From Shinella yambaruensis (lineage in GTDB: Bacteria > Pseudomonadota > Alphaproteobacteria > Rhizobiales > Rhizobiaceae), in NCBI RefSeq assembly GCF_022899355.1, contig NZ_JALJCK010000006.1, forward strand, positions 1 to 64,000: a stretch of 64,000 nucleotides of DNA, written 5' to 3'. The position numbers and the translations under genes were made by a program. Below the pieces are notes generated by a model. The model was not told the DNA's origin and ran no database searches. It saw only the letters and a program-made list of their open reading frames with translations. This document shows, piece after piece, positions 1-7,032 of the stretch (within the stretch, counting starts at the first letter, position 1; every line of letters begins with the position of its first letter).

Positions 1-90
1 GGCTCCGCAAAGGCCGGCATCATCGCCGTCGCAAGAAAGCTCATCACGATCCTCAATGCAATGCAGCGCGACAAAACTAACTTCGCTTGA
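1..90 (+). mobile_element. IS110-family transposase, C-terminal end only
   Basis: Frame 1 is open from the window edge to a TGA at 88-90 and gives 29 residues ending in RKLITILNAMQRDKTNFA. The RKLITILNAM...RD signature is typical of the extreme C terminus of IS110/IS116/IS902 (DEDD) transposases, which act in site-specific insertion and excision. Only the tail is visible, so it is unknown whether the element is intact. IS110 elements lack classical terminal inverted repeats, so the exact element end cannot be placed; it should lie shortly after the stop. The call rests on a short match. Confidence 0.65.
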
Positions 91-135
91 ACACAGTTGC
101 CATGTCACACGGCACACCCTGGATTGGACGGGTGG

Positions 136-157
136 ATCCTCGGGGCAAGCCGAGGAT
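136..157. repeat. short palindromic intergenic repeat
   Basis: An 8-bp inverted repeat (ATCCTCGG / CCGAGGAT) flanks a 6-nt loop and is followed by GACG. A similar palindrome with TCCTC...GAGGA arms occurs at 34736-34766. Such GAGGATGAC palindromes are common between genes in rhizobial genomes. Function is unknown; they may act as terminators or RNA stability elements. Confidence 0.5.
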
Positions 158-197
158 GACGCCGGGGGGAACGGAGTGCAGGCTTCTGACAAAAGAA

Positions 198-222
198 AAC
201 GGCGGGGTTTTGCCCCGCCGTT
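198..222 (-). terminator. Rho-independent terminator of the Bax inhibitor-1 gene
   Basis: Perfect 10-bp stem (AACGGCGGGG / CCCCGCCGTT) with a 5-nt loop. Read on the minus strand it is followed by TTTTCTTTT. It starts 24 nt after the stop codon of the minus-strand gene at 246. The strong GC stem and U-rich tail make it a convincing intrinsic terminator. Confidence 0.85.
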
Positions 223-245
223 CTCTTTGAAATCCCTTGCGAAAA

Positions 246-962
246 CTACTCGCGTTCGCCGGTGAAATTCAGCAGGAGCTGGAAGATGTTGACGAAGTTC
301 AGGTAGAGCGAAAGCGCGCCGAACACGGCCATTTTCTGCTGCGATTCCTGGTCGATGTTCTCGGCATACTGTTCCTTGATGTTCTGCGTGTCCCAGGCGG
401 TGAGGCCGACGAAGACGGCGATGCCGATCACGGAGATGGCGAACTGCAGCGCGGTCGAACCGAGGAAGATGTTGACGATCGAGGCGATGATGACGCCGAT
501 CAGGCCCATGATCAGGAACGAGCCGAACTTCGACAGGTCACGCTTCGTCACATAGCCGTAGAGGCTCGTCGTGCCGAACATGGTGGCGGCGATGAAGAAG
601 GTACGGGCGATGCTCGTGCCGGTGAAGACGAGGAACACCGAGGCGAGCGACAGGCCCATGACGGCGCAGAAAGCCCAGAAGGTCATCTGCGCGGCGCTGG
701 CCGACATCGTCTGGATCTTGAACGAGAAGAAGAAGACGAAGGCGAGCGGCGCCAGCATCACCACCCACTTCAGCGGCGAGGAGAAGATCGGCACGTAGAG
801 GGCCGGCGTCGAGCCGACGATGAAGGCGACGAGGCCGGTGATGACGAGGCCTGCGCCCATGTAGTTGTAGACGCGCAGCATGTGCTGACGCAGGCCCTCG
901 TCGAAGAGGGCGGCCGACTGCGCCTGCGCGCCGTAGCCAAATCGCTGTTGTACGGGGTCCAT
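246..962 (-). CDS. Bax inhibitor-1/YccA family membrane protein
   Basis: A 238-residue integral membrane protein of the Bax inhibitor-1 (UPF0005) family, related to E. coli YccA and YbhL. Bacterial members are inner-membrane proteins; YccA modulates the FtsH protease and others leak cations. After a soluble N terminus (about residues 1-30) come seven hydrophobic segments with charged loops, and the length is normal for the family. The frame stays open upstream to 1133, but the ATG at 962 has a good AAGGAGA site 6 nt before it and gives the family-typical N terminus MDPVQQRFGY. It is a single gene, ending at a strong terminator. The family is certain; the cellular role here is not. Confidence 0.93.
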   Translation of the reverse strand: MDPVQQRFGYGAQAQSAALFDEGLRQHMLRVYNYMGAGLVITGLVAFIVGSTPALYVPIFSSPLKWVVMLAPLAFVFFFSFKIQTMSASAAQMTFWAFCAVMGLSLASVFLVFTGTSIARTFFIAATMFGTTSLYGYVTKRDLSKFGSFLIMGLIGVIIASIVNIFLGSTALQFAISVIGIAVFVGLTAWDTQNIKEQYAENIDQESQQKMAVFGALSLYLNFVNIFQLLLNFTGERE

Positions 963-993
963 CGAATGTCTCCTTCGGTTTGGAAGCGGTTGA

Positions 994-1767
994 TCAGTAG
1001 AGCGTGCGCGAGAGATCGCGCGCGGTTTGCGCCAGGTCGTCGGCCTTGCGGCTTTCCGACACAAGCGCATAGGCGACGTCGCCGATCTGCCAGTAGGCGG
1101 CTCGGGCATTGTCGGCGTGGAAGAGCAGGACATGCTGTACGGCGAACGAGCCGGGGCGTACCGCGAACAGCGACAGGCGCTCGTCCTTGCGCGGTTCCAG
1201 CACCAGCTCGACGCTCGGGCCGTAGGCGGAGGGGAAGACCTGCGTGTCGATCACGCCCCAGCCCTTCGGCAGGTCCGGCAGCACGATCGCGGTTGCCGAG
1301 CGGATCTCGGCCGGATCGAAGGTCTCGGTCTCCGGCTGGGAGGCCATCGTGTCGCGCAGCAGCGTCGTCTTGTGCGCGCGCACCGCCTCCTCCACGAAGG
1401 CGGGCGGCGGCGTGGAGGCCACGACCTCGGTGGCGCCGAAGGGGCCGAGCACGGCATGGGCCGTCCAGCCGGCGGCAACGAACAGGGCGATGGCTGCGGC
1501 GCGGCGGAAGACGGAGAAGATGCGGCGGCGCGACAGCGAGCGCTCCAGAAGCCGCGCGGCCTCGCGCGTTTCCTGCCGGATCACCGTGCGGTGGTCGGCG
1601 AGCGCCAGGCGAAGCTCGTCGCGCACGCGCAGGTCCTTCATGACCTGCGCCGCGACCTCCGGCCGTTCCGAAAGATAGGCCTCCACCTCGATGCGCCGGC
1701 CGACGGCGAGCTGCTCGTCGACATAGGCGTTGAGATCGGTTTCGAGAATGGGATCATTGCTTGTCAT
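994..1767 (-). CDS. Anti-sigma factor, membrane-anchored
   Basis: This 257-aa protein overlaps the end of the ECF sigma gene by 14 nt, the usual arrangement of a sigma factor and its inhibitor. Residues 1-80 are charged and helical, matching an anti-sigma domain that would bind the sigma factor in the cytoplasm. No HxxxCxxC zinc motif is present, so it is a zinc-less type. One hydrophobic segment at about residues 88-108 anchors the inner membrane and the remaining 145 residues are predicted periplasmic, a likely sensor part. The signal sensed cannot be read from the sequence. The ATG at 1767 is the natural start. Confidence 0.83.
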   Translation of the reverse strand: MTSNDPILETDLNAYVDEQLAVGRRIEVEAYLSERPEVAAQVMKDLRVRDELRLALADHRTVIRQETREAARLLERSLSRRRIFSVFRRAAAIALFVAAGWTAHAVLGPFGATEVVASTPPPAFVEEAVRAHKTTLLRDTMASQPETETFDPAEIRSATAIVLPDLPKGWGVIDTQVFPSAYGPSVELVLEPRKDERLSLFAVRPGSFAVQHVLLFHADNARAAYWQIGDVAYALVSESRKADDLAQTARDLSRTLY

Positions 1768-2299
1768 CGCCAGTGCCTCCGACGAGCCTGAGATGTGTGA
1801 CGGGAGCGGCCGCGCCGCTCTGTTCGAAGGCGCGCAGCCGCTGGCGGGCGCGGGCGACGCGCGACATCAGCGTGCCGACAGGAATGCCCAGCGTTTCGGC
1901 CGCCTCCTGATAGGAAAGCTCCTCGATCGCGACGAGGTGCAGGGCCTCGCGCTGGTCTTCCGGCAGGGCGAAGAAGGCGTTGCGCAGCTGCGTCAGGCGC
2001 ACCGAATGGTCCTGGTTCGCCGGGACGGACGCCTCCGCCAGTTCCGCCGCTGCATCGTGGCGGCGTTCCTGCGAGCGGCGCTGGCGCAGGCGGTCGACAT
2101 GCGCATTGTGCAGGATCGACATCAGCCAGTTGCGCACGCTGGCGCCGGTGCGGAAGGTCGATTGCCGCTCATATGCCTTGACCAGCGCATCGTGCACCAG
2201 GTCCTCGGCCTCGTCCGGATTGCGCACGAGGGAGAGCGCGTAGCGCCTGAGCGCCGCGAGCTGTCCGATCACGTTGAAGCCGGGTGTCTTTCCGTTCAT
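1754..2299 (-). CDS. ECF-family RNA polymerase sigma factor
   Basis: A 181-aa sigma-70-family protein with only regions 2 and 4. Region 2 (about residues 15-80) contains RYALSLVRNPDEAEDLVHDA, the core-binding helix. Region 4 (about 110-158) contains LPEDQREALHLV and the SYQEAAETLGIPVGTLMSRV helix-turn-helix that reads the -35 element. It would redirect RNA polymerase to a stress regulon when released by the overlapping anti-sigma factor at 994-1767. A matching ECF-type promoter lies immediately upstream, suggesting autoregulation. The regulon cannot be inferred. Confidence 0.94.
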   Translation of the reverse strand: MNGKTPGFNVIGQLAALRRYALSLVRNPDEAEDLVHDALVKAYERQSTFRTGASVRNWLMSILHNAHVDRLRQRRSQERRHDAAAELAEASVPANQDHSVRLTQLRNAFFALPEDQREALHLVAIEELSYQEAAETLGIPVGTLMSRVARARQRLRAFEQSGAAAPVTHLRLVGGTGDDKQ

Positions 2300-2307
2300 A
2301 CCCCAGT

Positions 2308-2334
2308 ATACGAAAGCCGGGCGACGCCCATTCC
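2308..2334 (-). promoter_or_regulatory. Candidate ECF-type promoter of the sigma/anti-sigma operon
   Basis: On the minus strand GGAAT (2334-2330) is followed after 17 nt by CGTAT (2312-2308), which fits the general GGAAY-N16/17-CGT pattern of ECF and general-stress promoters. A second GGAAT lies 5 nt further upstream. The start codon is only 8 nt past the -10 element, so the transcript would be nearly leaderless. Spacing and position support autoregulation by the adjacent sigma factor, but this is pattern matching only. Confidence 0.4.
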
Positions 2335-2353
2335 ATTCCTTCCGGAAAAAATT

Positions 2354-2791
2354 TCAGAGCCAGTGCAGCACGAGGGCGGCGAGCACGATGTAGCGGCCGA
2401 ACTTGGCGATGGAAACGACGACCAGGAAGCGCAGGAAGGGTTCGCGCATGATACCGGCCGCCACCGTCAGCGGGTCGCCGATGACCGGCATCCAGCTGAA
2501 GAGCAGGCTCCACCAGCCGTATCTGCGATACCACCGCCCGGCCCGATCGAGGTTTCCGTCGCTGACCGGAAACCATCGTGACCCGCGAAACCGCTCGACG
2601 CCGCGGCCGAGCAGCCAGTTGACGACCGACCCCAGGACATTGCCGGTGCCGGCGACGAGGATCAGCAGCACGGGGGAATAGGTTCCGGTGGCCAGCAGGC
2701 CGCCGAGCACCGCTTCCGACTGGGCCGGCAGGATGGTGGCGGCGACAAGCGCGGCGAGGAAAAGGCCGCCATAGGCGGCAAGCGTGCTCAT
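2354..2791 (-). CDS. YqaA-like small membrane protein (VTT/DedA-related)
   Basis: A 145-residue protein resembling YqaA, a short relative of the DedA/VTT membrane proteins. Hydrophobic segments occur at about residues 5-22, 32-60 (with the GTGNVLGSVVNWLLGR element), 93-112 and 123-143. The motif WMPVIGDPLTVAAG around 98-112 matches the family signature. DedA relatives act in envelope homeostasis or lipid translocation; the role of YqaA is unknown. The ATG at 2791 lies 4 nt after the stop of the hydrolase gene, so it is the last gene of the importer operon. The frame is open further upstream but that part overlaps the hydrolase and looks non-coding. Confidence 0.87.
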   Translation of the reverse strand: MSTLAAYGGLFLAALVAATILPAQSEAVLGGLLATGTYSPVLLILVAGTGNVLGSVVNWLLGRGVERFRGSRWFPVSDGNLDRAGRWYRRYGWWSLLFSWMPVIGDPLTVAAGIMREPFLRFLVVVSIAKFGRYIVLAALVLHWL

Positions 2792-2795
2792 CTGG

Positions 2796-3626
2796 TCAGG
2801 GCGACAGCAAGGTTCTGGTGAGGGGGTGTTCGGGATCGGCGAGGCCGTCGACGATGTCGAAATGGTGCCGGTTCGGCTCGACGACGGTCGCCGTCGTGGC
2901 GCCGAGGCCGGTCCAGATGTTGGCGAGCAGGACGTTCTGGCGCAGGAACTCCGCCCGCTCCATGGCACCTGCCCAGCAGGTGAGCCGCGTGCCCTCGACG
3001 GGGCGCAGCAGGGCCGGGCTCTCCGCGGTGGCCTCCGCCTCGTCGATGTGCAGCCGTTCGTTCATGGCGGTATGCATGAGCGGGCGCAGGTCGTGCAGGC
3101 CGGAGAGCGAGAGGACGTGGCGGATGCGGGCGAGCGTTTCGGCGGAAAGCGGCGAGGGCTCCGACACCATGCGGCTGACGAGCTGGCCGCCCGCCGAATG
3201 GCCGATCAGGCGGAGCTCGCCGGCGACCAGCCCCGCCGCCGTTTCGATCGCCGCCGCGATCTCCCGCACGATGCCGCCGATACGGATGGCCGGGCAGAGC
3301 GTGTAGGAGGGCATGGCGACGGCATGGCCATGGGCGAGGGAGCTCGTAGCGAGATGCGACCAGAAGCTTTTGTCGAGCCGCAGCCAGAAGCCGCCGTGCA
3401 CGTAGACGACGAGGCCGCGTGGCGCGCCCTCGGGCAGGAAGATGTCGAGGCGGTTGCGCTCGCCCTCGCCATAGGCAAGGTCGAGTCTTGCCCGGCCTTC
3501 GGCGGCAAGCGCCGTGCGCATCTGCTGCGCCGGTTCCACCCAGGCGGCGGGCCAGCGCGTGCCGCCCGGAATATTGCCGCCGTTCTCGTAGGCGTCGTCC
3601 CAATCGGTGATCCTGTAGCCGAGCAT
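2796..3626 (-). CDS. Alpha/beta hydrolase, kynurenine-formamidase-like
   Basis: A 276-residue alpha/beta-hydrolase-fold enzyme. The oxyanion-hole motif HGGFW is at 77-81 and the nucleophile elbow GHSAGG at 142-147 (Ser144); a late His in NRHHFDIVD probably completes the triad. The HGG(F/Y)W motif is typical of arylformamidase-like esterases, which cleave N-formylkynurenine, but related carboxylesterases share it. It sits 14 nt after the ATPase gene of a LIV-type importer and has a clear GGAGG site, so it probably acts in the cytoplasm on the imported compound, perhaps an amide or ester. The substrate is not known. Confidence 0.85.
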   Translation of the reverse strand: MLGYRITDWDDAYENGGNIPGGTRWPAAWVEPAQQMRTALAAEGRARLDLAYGEGERNRLDIFLPEGAPRGLVVYVHGGFWLRLDKSFWSHLATSSLAHGHAVAMPSYTLCPAIRIGGIVREIAAAIETAAGLVAGELRLIGHSAGGQLVSRMVSEPSPLSAETLARIRHVLSLSGLHDLRPLMHTAMNERLHIDEAEATAESPALLRPVEGTRLTCWAGAMERAEFLRQNVLLANIWTGLGATTATVVEPNRHHFDIVDGLADPEHPLTRTLLSP

Positions 3627-3640
3627 GCCGTCCTCCGTTT

Positions 3641-4327
3641 TCAGACGCCGAGATAGCGGTCCTGCAGGTCGCGGGTAAAGGCCTGCGGCGGGCCGGAAAA
3701 CACGGTGCGGCCCTTTTCCAGCACGCAGCAGCGATCGGTGAGCGGCAAGAGTTCCGAGAGCGTCTTGTCGACGACGAGGATCGACTCGCCTTCCGCCTTC
3801 AGCCGCCGGATCGCCGCCCAGATATCCTGCCGGATTACCGGCGCCAGTCCCTCGGTCGCCTCGTCGAGGATGAGGAGCTTCGGATTGGTCATCAGGGCGC
3901 GGCCGATCGCCAGCATCTGCTGCTCGCCGCCGGACAGCGTATCGGCATATTGGCCCAGCCGCTCGCCGAGCCGGGGAAAGAGATCGACGACCTTCGCCAG
4001 CGTCCAGGCGCCGCGCCGGGCGGAGGCGAGGAGGTTCTCCTCAACCGTCAGGTTGGCGAAGCATCGGCGCCCCTCAGGCACCAGGCCGATGCCGAGCCGG
4101 GCGATGCGATGCGGCAGGAGGGAAGTCACGGCTTTGCCGCCGAAGGCGATGCGGCCGGCACGGGCGGGCGTCAGGCCGAGGATCGAGCGGATCGTCGTCG
4201 TCTTGCCCATGCCGTTGCGGCCCATCAGCGCCACGACCTCCCCCTCGCCCACGGCCAGCGATACGCCGAACAGGGCTTGCGAAGCGCCGTAGAAGGTTTC
4301 GATCTCCTCAAGCACGAGCAGGCTCAT
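3641..4327 (-). CDS. LIV-type ABC transporter ATP-binding protein (LivF-like)
   Basis: A 228-residue ABC ATPase of the LivF type. Walker A is GRNGMGKTT (about 36-44), the signature is LSGGEQQM (about 131) and Walker B is LLILDEATEG (about 150). It energises uptake together with the LivG-like subunit and the two permeases encoded upstream. Its ATG overlaps the LivG stop as ATGA. Compared with canonical leucine transporters it has ATEG in place of EPSEG after Walker B, common in the amide/urea-type branch. Substrate is unassigned. Confidence 0.95.
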   Translation of the reverse strand: MSLLVLEEIETFYGASQALFGVSLAVGEGEVVALMGRNGMGKTTTIRSILGLTPARAGRIAFGGKAVTSLLPHRIARLGIGLVPEGRRCFANLTVEENLLASARRGAWTLAKVVDLFPRLGERLGQYADTLSGGEQQMLAIGRALMTNPKLLILDEATEGLAPVIRQDIWAAIRRLKAEGESILVVDKTLSELLPLTDRCCVLEKGRTVFSGPPQAFTRDLQDRYLGV

Positions 4328-5073
4328 GCGGGCTCCCCCAGATAGGCCCGGCGCACCTCGGGGTCGTTGCGGATCTCGCTGACGCTGCCTGTCGCGATGA
4401 TGCGGCCGTAGACCAGCACGGACACGCGGTCGGCAAGCGCGAAGACGGCGTCCATGTCGTGCTCCACCAGCAGGATCGGCGCTTCCCGACGCAACCCGTC
4501 GAGAAAGCCGGTCAGCGCCTTGGAGCCTTCCGGCCCCATGCCGGCCATCGGCTCGTCGAGCAGGAAGGCTTTCGGCTCCATCGCAAGCGCAACGGCGATC
4601 TCGAGCTGCCGGCGTTCGCCGTGGGACAGCGCCGCGGCGGGCACGTTCGCCCGGTCGGCCAGGCCGACGCGCGACAGCATCCGCATCGCCGGTTCGGTGA
4701 GCGAGACGTCGCTCGCAACGGGGCGGAAGAAGCGCAGGCTCGTTCCCTGCCGCGCCTGCACGGCGAGCATGACGTTGCGCAGCGCGGAAAACTCCTGGGC
4801 GAGCGAGGATATCTGGAAGGTGCGGGCAAGGCCCATGCGGGCGCGCCGCGCCGTGTCGAGCATGGTGATGTCGGTGCCGAGGAAGCGGATGCTGCCGGCA
4901 TCGGGCGCGAGCGCGCCGGAAATCTGGTTGATTAGCGTGCTCTTGCCCGCGCCGTTCGGGCCGATCAGCGCGTGGATCTCCCCGGGCCTGAGATCGAGGC
5001 TCGCCCCGTTCGTCGCCTTCAGCGCGCCGAAGGATTTTTCGAGGCCTTTGACGTCGAGGACCGGTTCAACCAT
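4324..5073 (-). CDS. LIV-type ABC transporter ATP-binding protein (LivG-like)
   Basis: A 249-residue ABC ATPase with Walker A GPNGAGKST, the degenerate LivG-type signature LSHGERRQLEIA and Walker B AFLLDEPMAGM, followed by the switch His in LLVEHDMDAVF. The ATG at 5073 gives the family-typical start MVEPVLDVKGLEKSFG and overlaps the permease stop by 8 nt. A start at 5091 is possible but would add six residues inside the permease gene. Second nucleotide-binding subunit of the importer encoded at 3641-8169. Confidence 0.94.
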   Translation of the reverse strand: MVEPVLDVKGLEKSFGALKATNGASLDLRPGEIHALIGPNGAGKSTLINQISGALAPDAGSIRFLGTDITMLDTARRARMGLARTFQISSLAQEFSALRNVMLAVQARQGTSLRFFRPVASDVSLTEPAMRMLSRVGLADRANVPAAALSHGERRQLEIAVALAMEPKAFLLDEPMAGMGPEGSKALTGFLDGLRREAPILLVEHDMDAVFALADRVSVLVYGRIIATGSVSEIRNDPEVRRAYLGEPA

Positions 5074-6046
5074 GGCGTGGCCTCCCGGCAAGAAGGCCGA
5101 TCAGCCCACCGCGCGCGAAGAAGACGACGGCGAGCAGGACGAGGCCGAGGAAGAGCTGCCAGCGCTCCGTCAGGCCACCCAACGCATATTCGAAGAGAAC
5201 GTACAGCGCCGCGCCGGCCAACGGGCCGAACAGGCGGTTCTTGCCGCCGAGGATGATCAGCACGATCAATTCGCCGGACATGTGCCAGGACAGCATGGAA
5301 GGGCTGACGAAGCGGTTGAGATCGGCAAACAGCGCACCGGCAAGGCCGGTGATCATGGCCGAGAGCACGAAGGCGACGAGACGGATCGCGAAGGGCGAGA
5401 TGCCGATGGCGGCGAGCCTTGCCGGGTTCTGCCGCGCGGCCTCCAGCGCCGCGCCGAAGCGGGAGGCCCGCAGGCGGTGGAAGAGGAGAAGGCCTGCGAG
5501 CAGCAGCACGAAGACCACGACGAAATAGGGGAAGGGCTTTGCCGTGTTGAGGCCGGGAAAGCCGTTGCGCATGGAGAGCGACAGGCCGTCCTCTCCGCCA
5601 TAGGCCGGCCAGGAGATCGCGAAATAATAGATCATCTGCGCGAAGGCGAGCGTGATCATGATGAAGTAGACGCCGGATGTCCGAAGGCTGACGAGGCCGA
5701 TCGGCAGTGCGACGAGGCCGCAAAGGAGGATCGCGACGAGCCAGATGGCCGGCATGGCGGTCGTGCCCGGCAGGCCGAAGGCGACGGGCTCCATGTTGAA
5801 GGCATGGGTAGCCAGCACGCCGGCCACATAGCCGCCAAGGCCGAAGAAGGCGGCATGGCCGAAGGAGACGAGGCCGCCGAGCCCGAGCGCGATGTTGAGC
5901 CCGACCGCCGCCAGCGCCAGGATCGCGATGCGGGTGGCAAGCGTGATGTAGAAGGCCTCGCCGATGAAGAGCGCGGTGAGCGCGACGGCCGGCAGCAGGA
6001 GGACGAGGAGGACGTTGACCGTCGTTTCGCGGGCTCCCATGGTCAT
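5066..6046 (-). CDS. LIV-type ABC transporter permease (LivM-like)
   Basis: A 326-residue LivM-type inner-membrane permease with about nine hydrophobic segments. Early on it carries the typical GLNIALGLGGLVSFGHAAFF stretch, and later the permease coupling region around ALEAARQNPARLAAIGI. The ATG at 6046 overlaps the LivH stop as ATGA, which fixes the start; an ATG at 6040 is the only close alternative. It pairs with the LivH-like permease to form the channel. The frame stays open upstream to 7045 but antisense to other coding content, so the longer form is rejected. Confidence 0.94.
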   Translation of the reverse strand: MTMGARETTVNVLLVLLLPAVALTALFIGEAFYITLATRIAILALAAVGLNIALGLGGLVSFGHAAFFGLGGYVAGVLATHAFNMEPVAFGLPGTTAMPAIWLVAILLCGLVALPIGLVSLRTSGVYFIMITLAFAQMIYYFAISWPAYGGEDGLSLSMRNGFPGLNTAKPFPYFVVVFVLLLAGLLLFHRLRASRFGAALEAARQNPARLAAIGISPFAIRLVAFVLSAMITGLAGALFADLNRFVSPSMLSWHMSGELIVLIILGGKNRLFGPLAGAALYVLFEYALGGLTERWQLFLGLVLLAVVFFARGGLIGLLAGRPRHG

Positions 6047-6963
6047 GTCCTCGCCGAGAAAAGGCCGCTCGGCCGGAAGGCGAGGATCAGCGCCATCACG
6101 ATATAGATGAGCATGGAGGCGAGCGCGGCGCCGACGGGACCGGCCTGCGTGGCCGGCATCATCAGCGCGAGCGCCTTGGGCAGCAGGAAACGGCCCATCG
6201 TATCGACGAGGCCGACGAGGATCGCGCCGATCAGCGCACCCTTGATCGAGCCAATGCCTCCGATCACGATGACGACGAAGGCGAGGATCAGCGCCGGCTC
6301 GCCCATGCCGACCTGCACCGATTGCAGCGCGCCGACCAGCGCGCCGGCAAGGCCGGCCAGCGCCGCCCCGAAGGCGAAGACGATCGTATAGAGCGAGCGG
6401 ATGTCGATGCCGAGCGCGGCGATCATCTCGCGGTCGGATTCGCCGGCGCGGATGCGCATGCCGAGGCGGGTGCGGCCGATCAAAAGGTAAAGGCCGATGG
6501 CGACGATGACGCCGACACCGATGATGGCGAGGCGATAGAGCGGATATTGCCCGCCGCCGGGCAGCGCCACGGCGCCCTGCAGCAGGGGCGGAATATCGAG
6601 ATAGAGCGGAAAGGAGCCGAAGAGCCAGCGCGTACCCTCGGAGAAGATGAGGATCAGCGCGAAGGTGGCGAGCACCTGGTCGAGATGGTCGCGGGCATAA
6701 AGCCTGCGGATAATGGCGACCTCCATCAATGCCCCTGCGGCTGCCGCCGCGGCAAGGCTTGCGACGAGGCCGAGCCAGAAGGAGCCGGTCGCGGCCGCGA
6801 CCGTCGCGCAGGCGAAGGCGCCGACCATGTAGAGCGAGCCATGGGCAAGGTTGATCAGCCCCATCACGCCGAAGATCAGCGTCAGCCCGGCGGCGATGAG
6901 GAACAGCATCACGCCGAGCTGGAGCCCGTTCAAAAACTGTTCGATCAGGAGGGCGAGGGACAA
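6043..6963 (-). CDS. LIV-type ABC transporter permease (LivH-like)
   Basis: A 306-residue LivH-type permease with about eight membrane segments and the hallmark GLTLIFGVMGLINLAHGSLY near residues 26-45. The only suitable start is a TTG at 6963, because an in-frame TGA lies seven codons upstream; the resulting N terminus MSLALLIEQFLNGLQLG matches relatives. There is only a weak ribosome site, and the gene follows a long G-rich hairpin (6990-7023), so permease levels are probably well below those of the binding protein. Confidence 0.92.
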   Translation of the reverse strand: MSLALLIEQFLNGLQLGVMLFLIAAGLTLIFGVMGLINLAHGSLYMVGAFACATVAAATGSFWLGLVASLAAAAAAGALMEVAIIRRLYARDHLDQVLATFALILIFSEGTRWLFGSFPLYLDIPPLLQGAVALPGGGQYPLYRLAIIGVGVIVAIGLYLLIGRTRLGMRIRAGESDREMIAALGIDIRSLYTIVFAFGAALAGLAGALVGALQSVQVGMGEPALILAFVVIVIGGIGSIKGALIGAILVGLVDTMGRFLLPKALALMMPATQAGPVGAALASMLIYIVMALILAFRPSGLFSART

Positions 6964-6989
6964 GATGGCCGGTCCGGAAGGTCATGCGG

Positions 6990-7023
6990 GGACATCCGCC
7001 CGGGGGGGGGGGGGCGGATGTCC
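6990..7023 (-). terminator. Intercistronic hairpin with a poly-G/C loop after the binding-protein gene
   Basis: A perfect 12-bp inverted repeat (GGACATCCGCCC / GGGCGGATGTCC) encloses a loop made only of G on the plus strand, C in the transcript. Including the arm the run is 13 G (7002-7014). It starts 9 nt after the stop of the substrate-binding-protein gene and has no U tail. It probably acts as an attenuator or RNA-stabilising hairpin rather than a full terminator. Confidence 0.7.
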
Positions 7024-7032
7024 GGTCGCGGA

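Noticed and set aside
237-1643. Long open frame on the plus strand opposite the Bax inhibitor-1 and anti-sigma genes
   Set aside because: It is arginine/glutamate-rich, low in hydrophobic order and antisense to two well-supported genes; typical GC-rich shadow.
4454-6106. 550-codon plus-strand frame opposite LIV importer genes
   Set aside because: Composition is skewed to Arg, Glu and Gly with no domain, while the opposite strand encodes clear LivG and LivM proteins.
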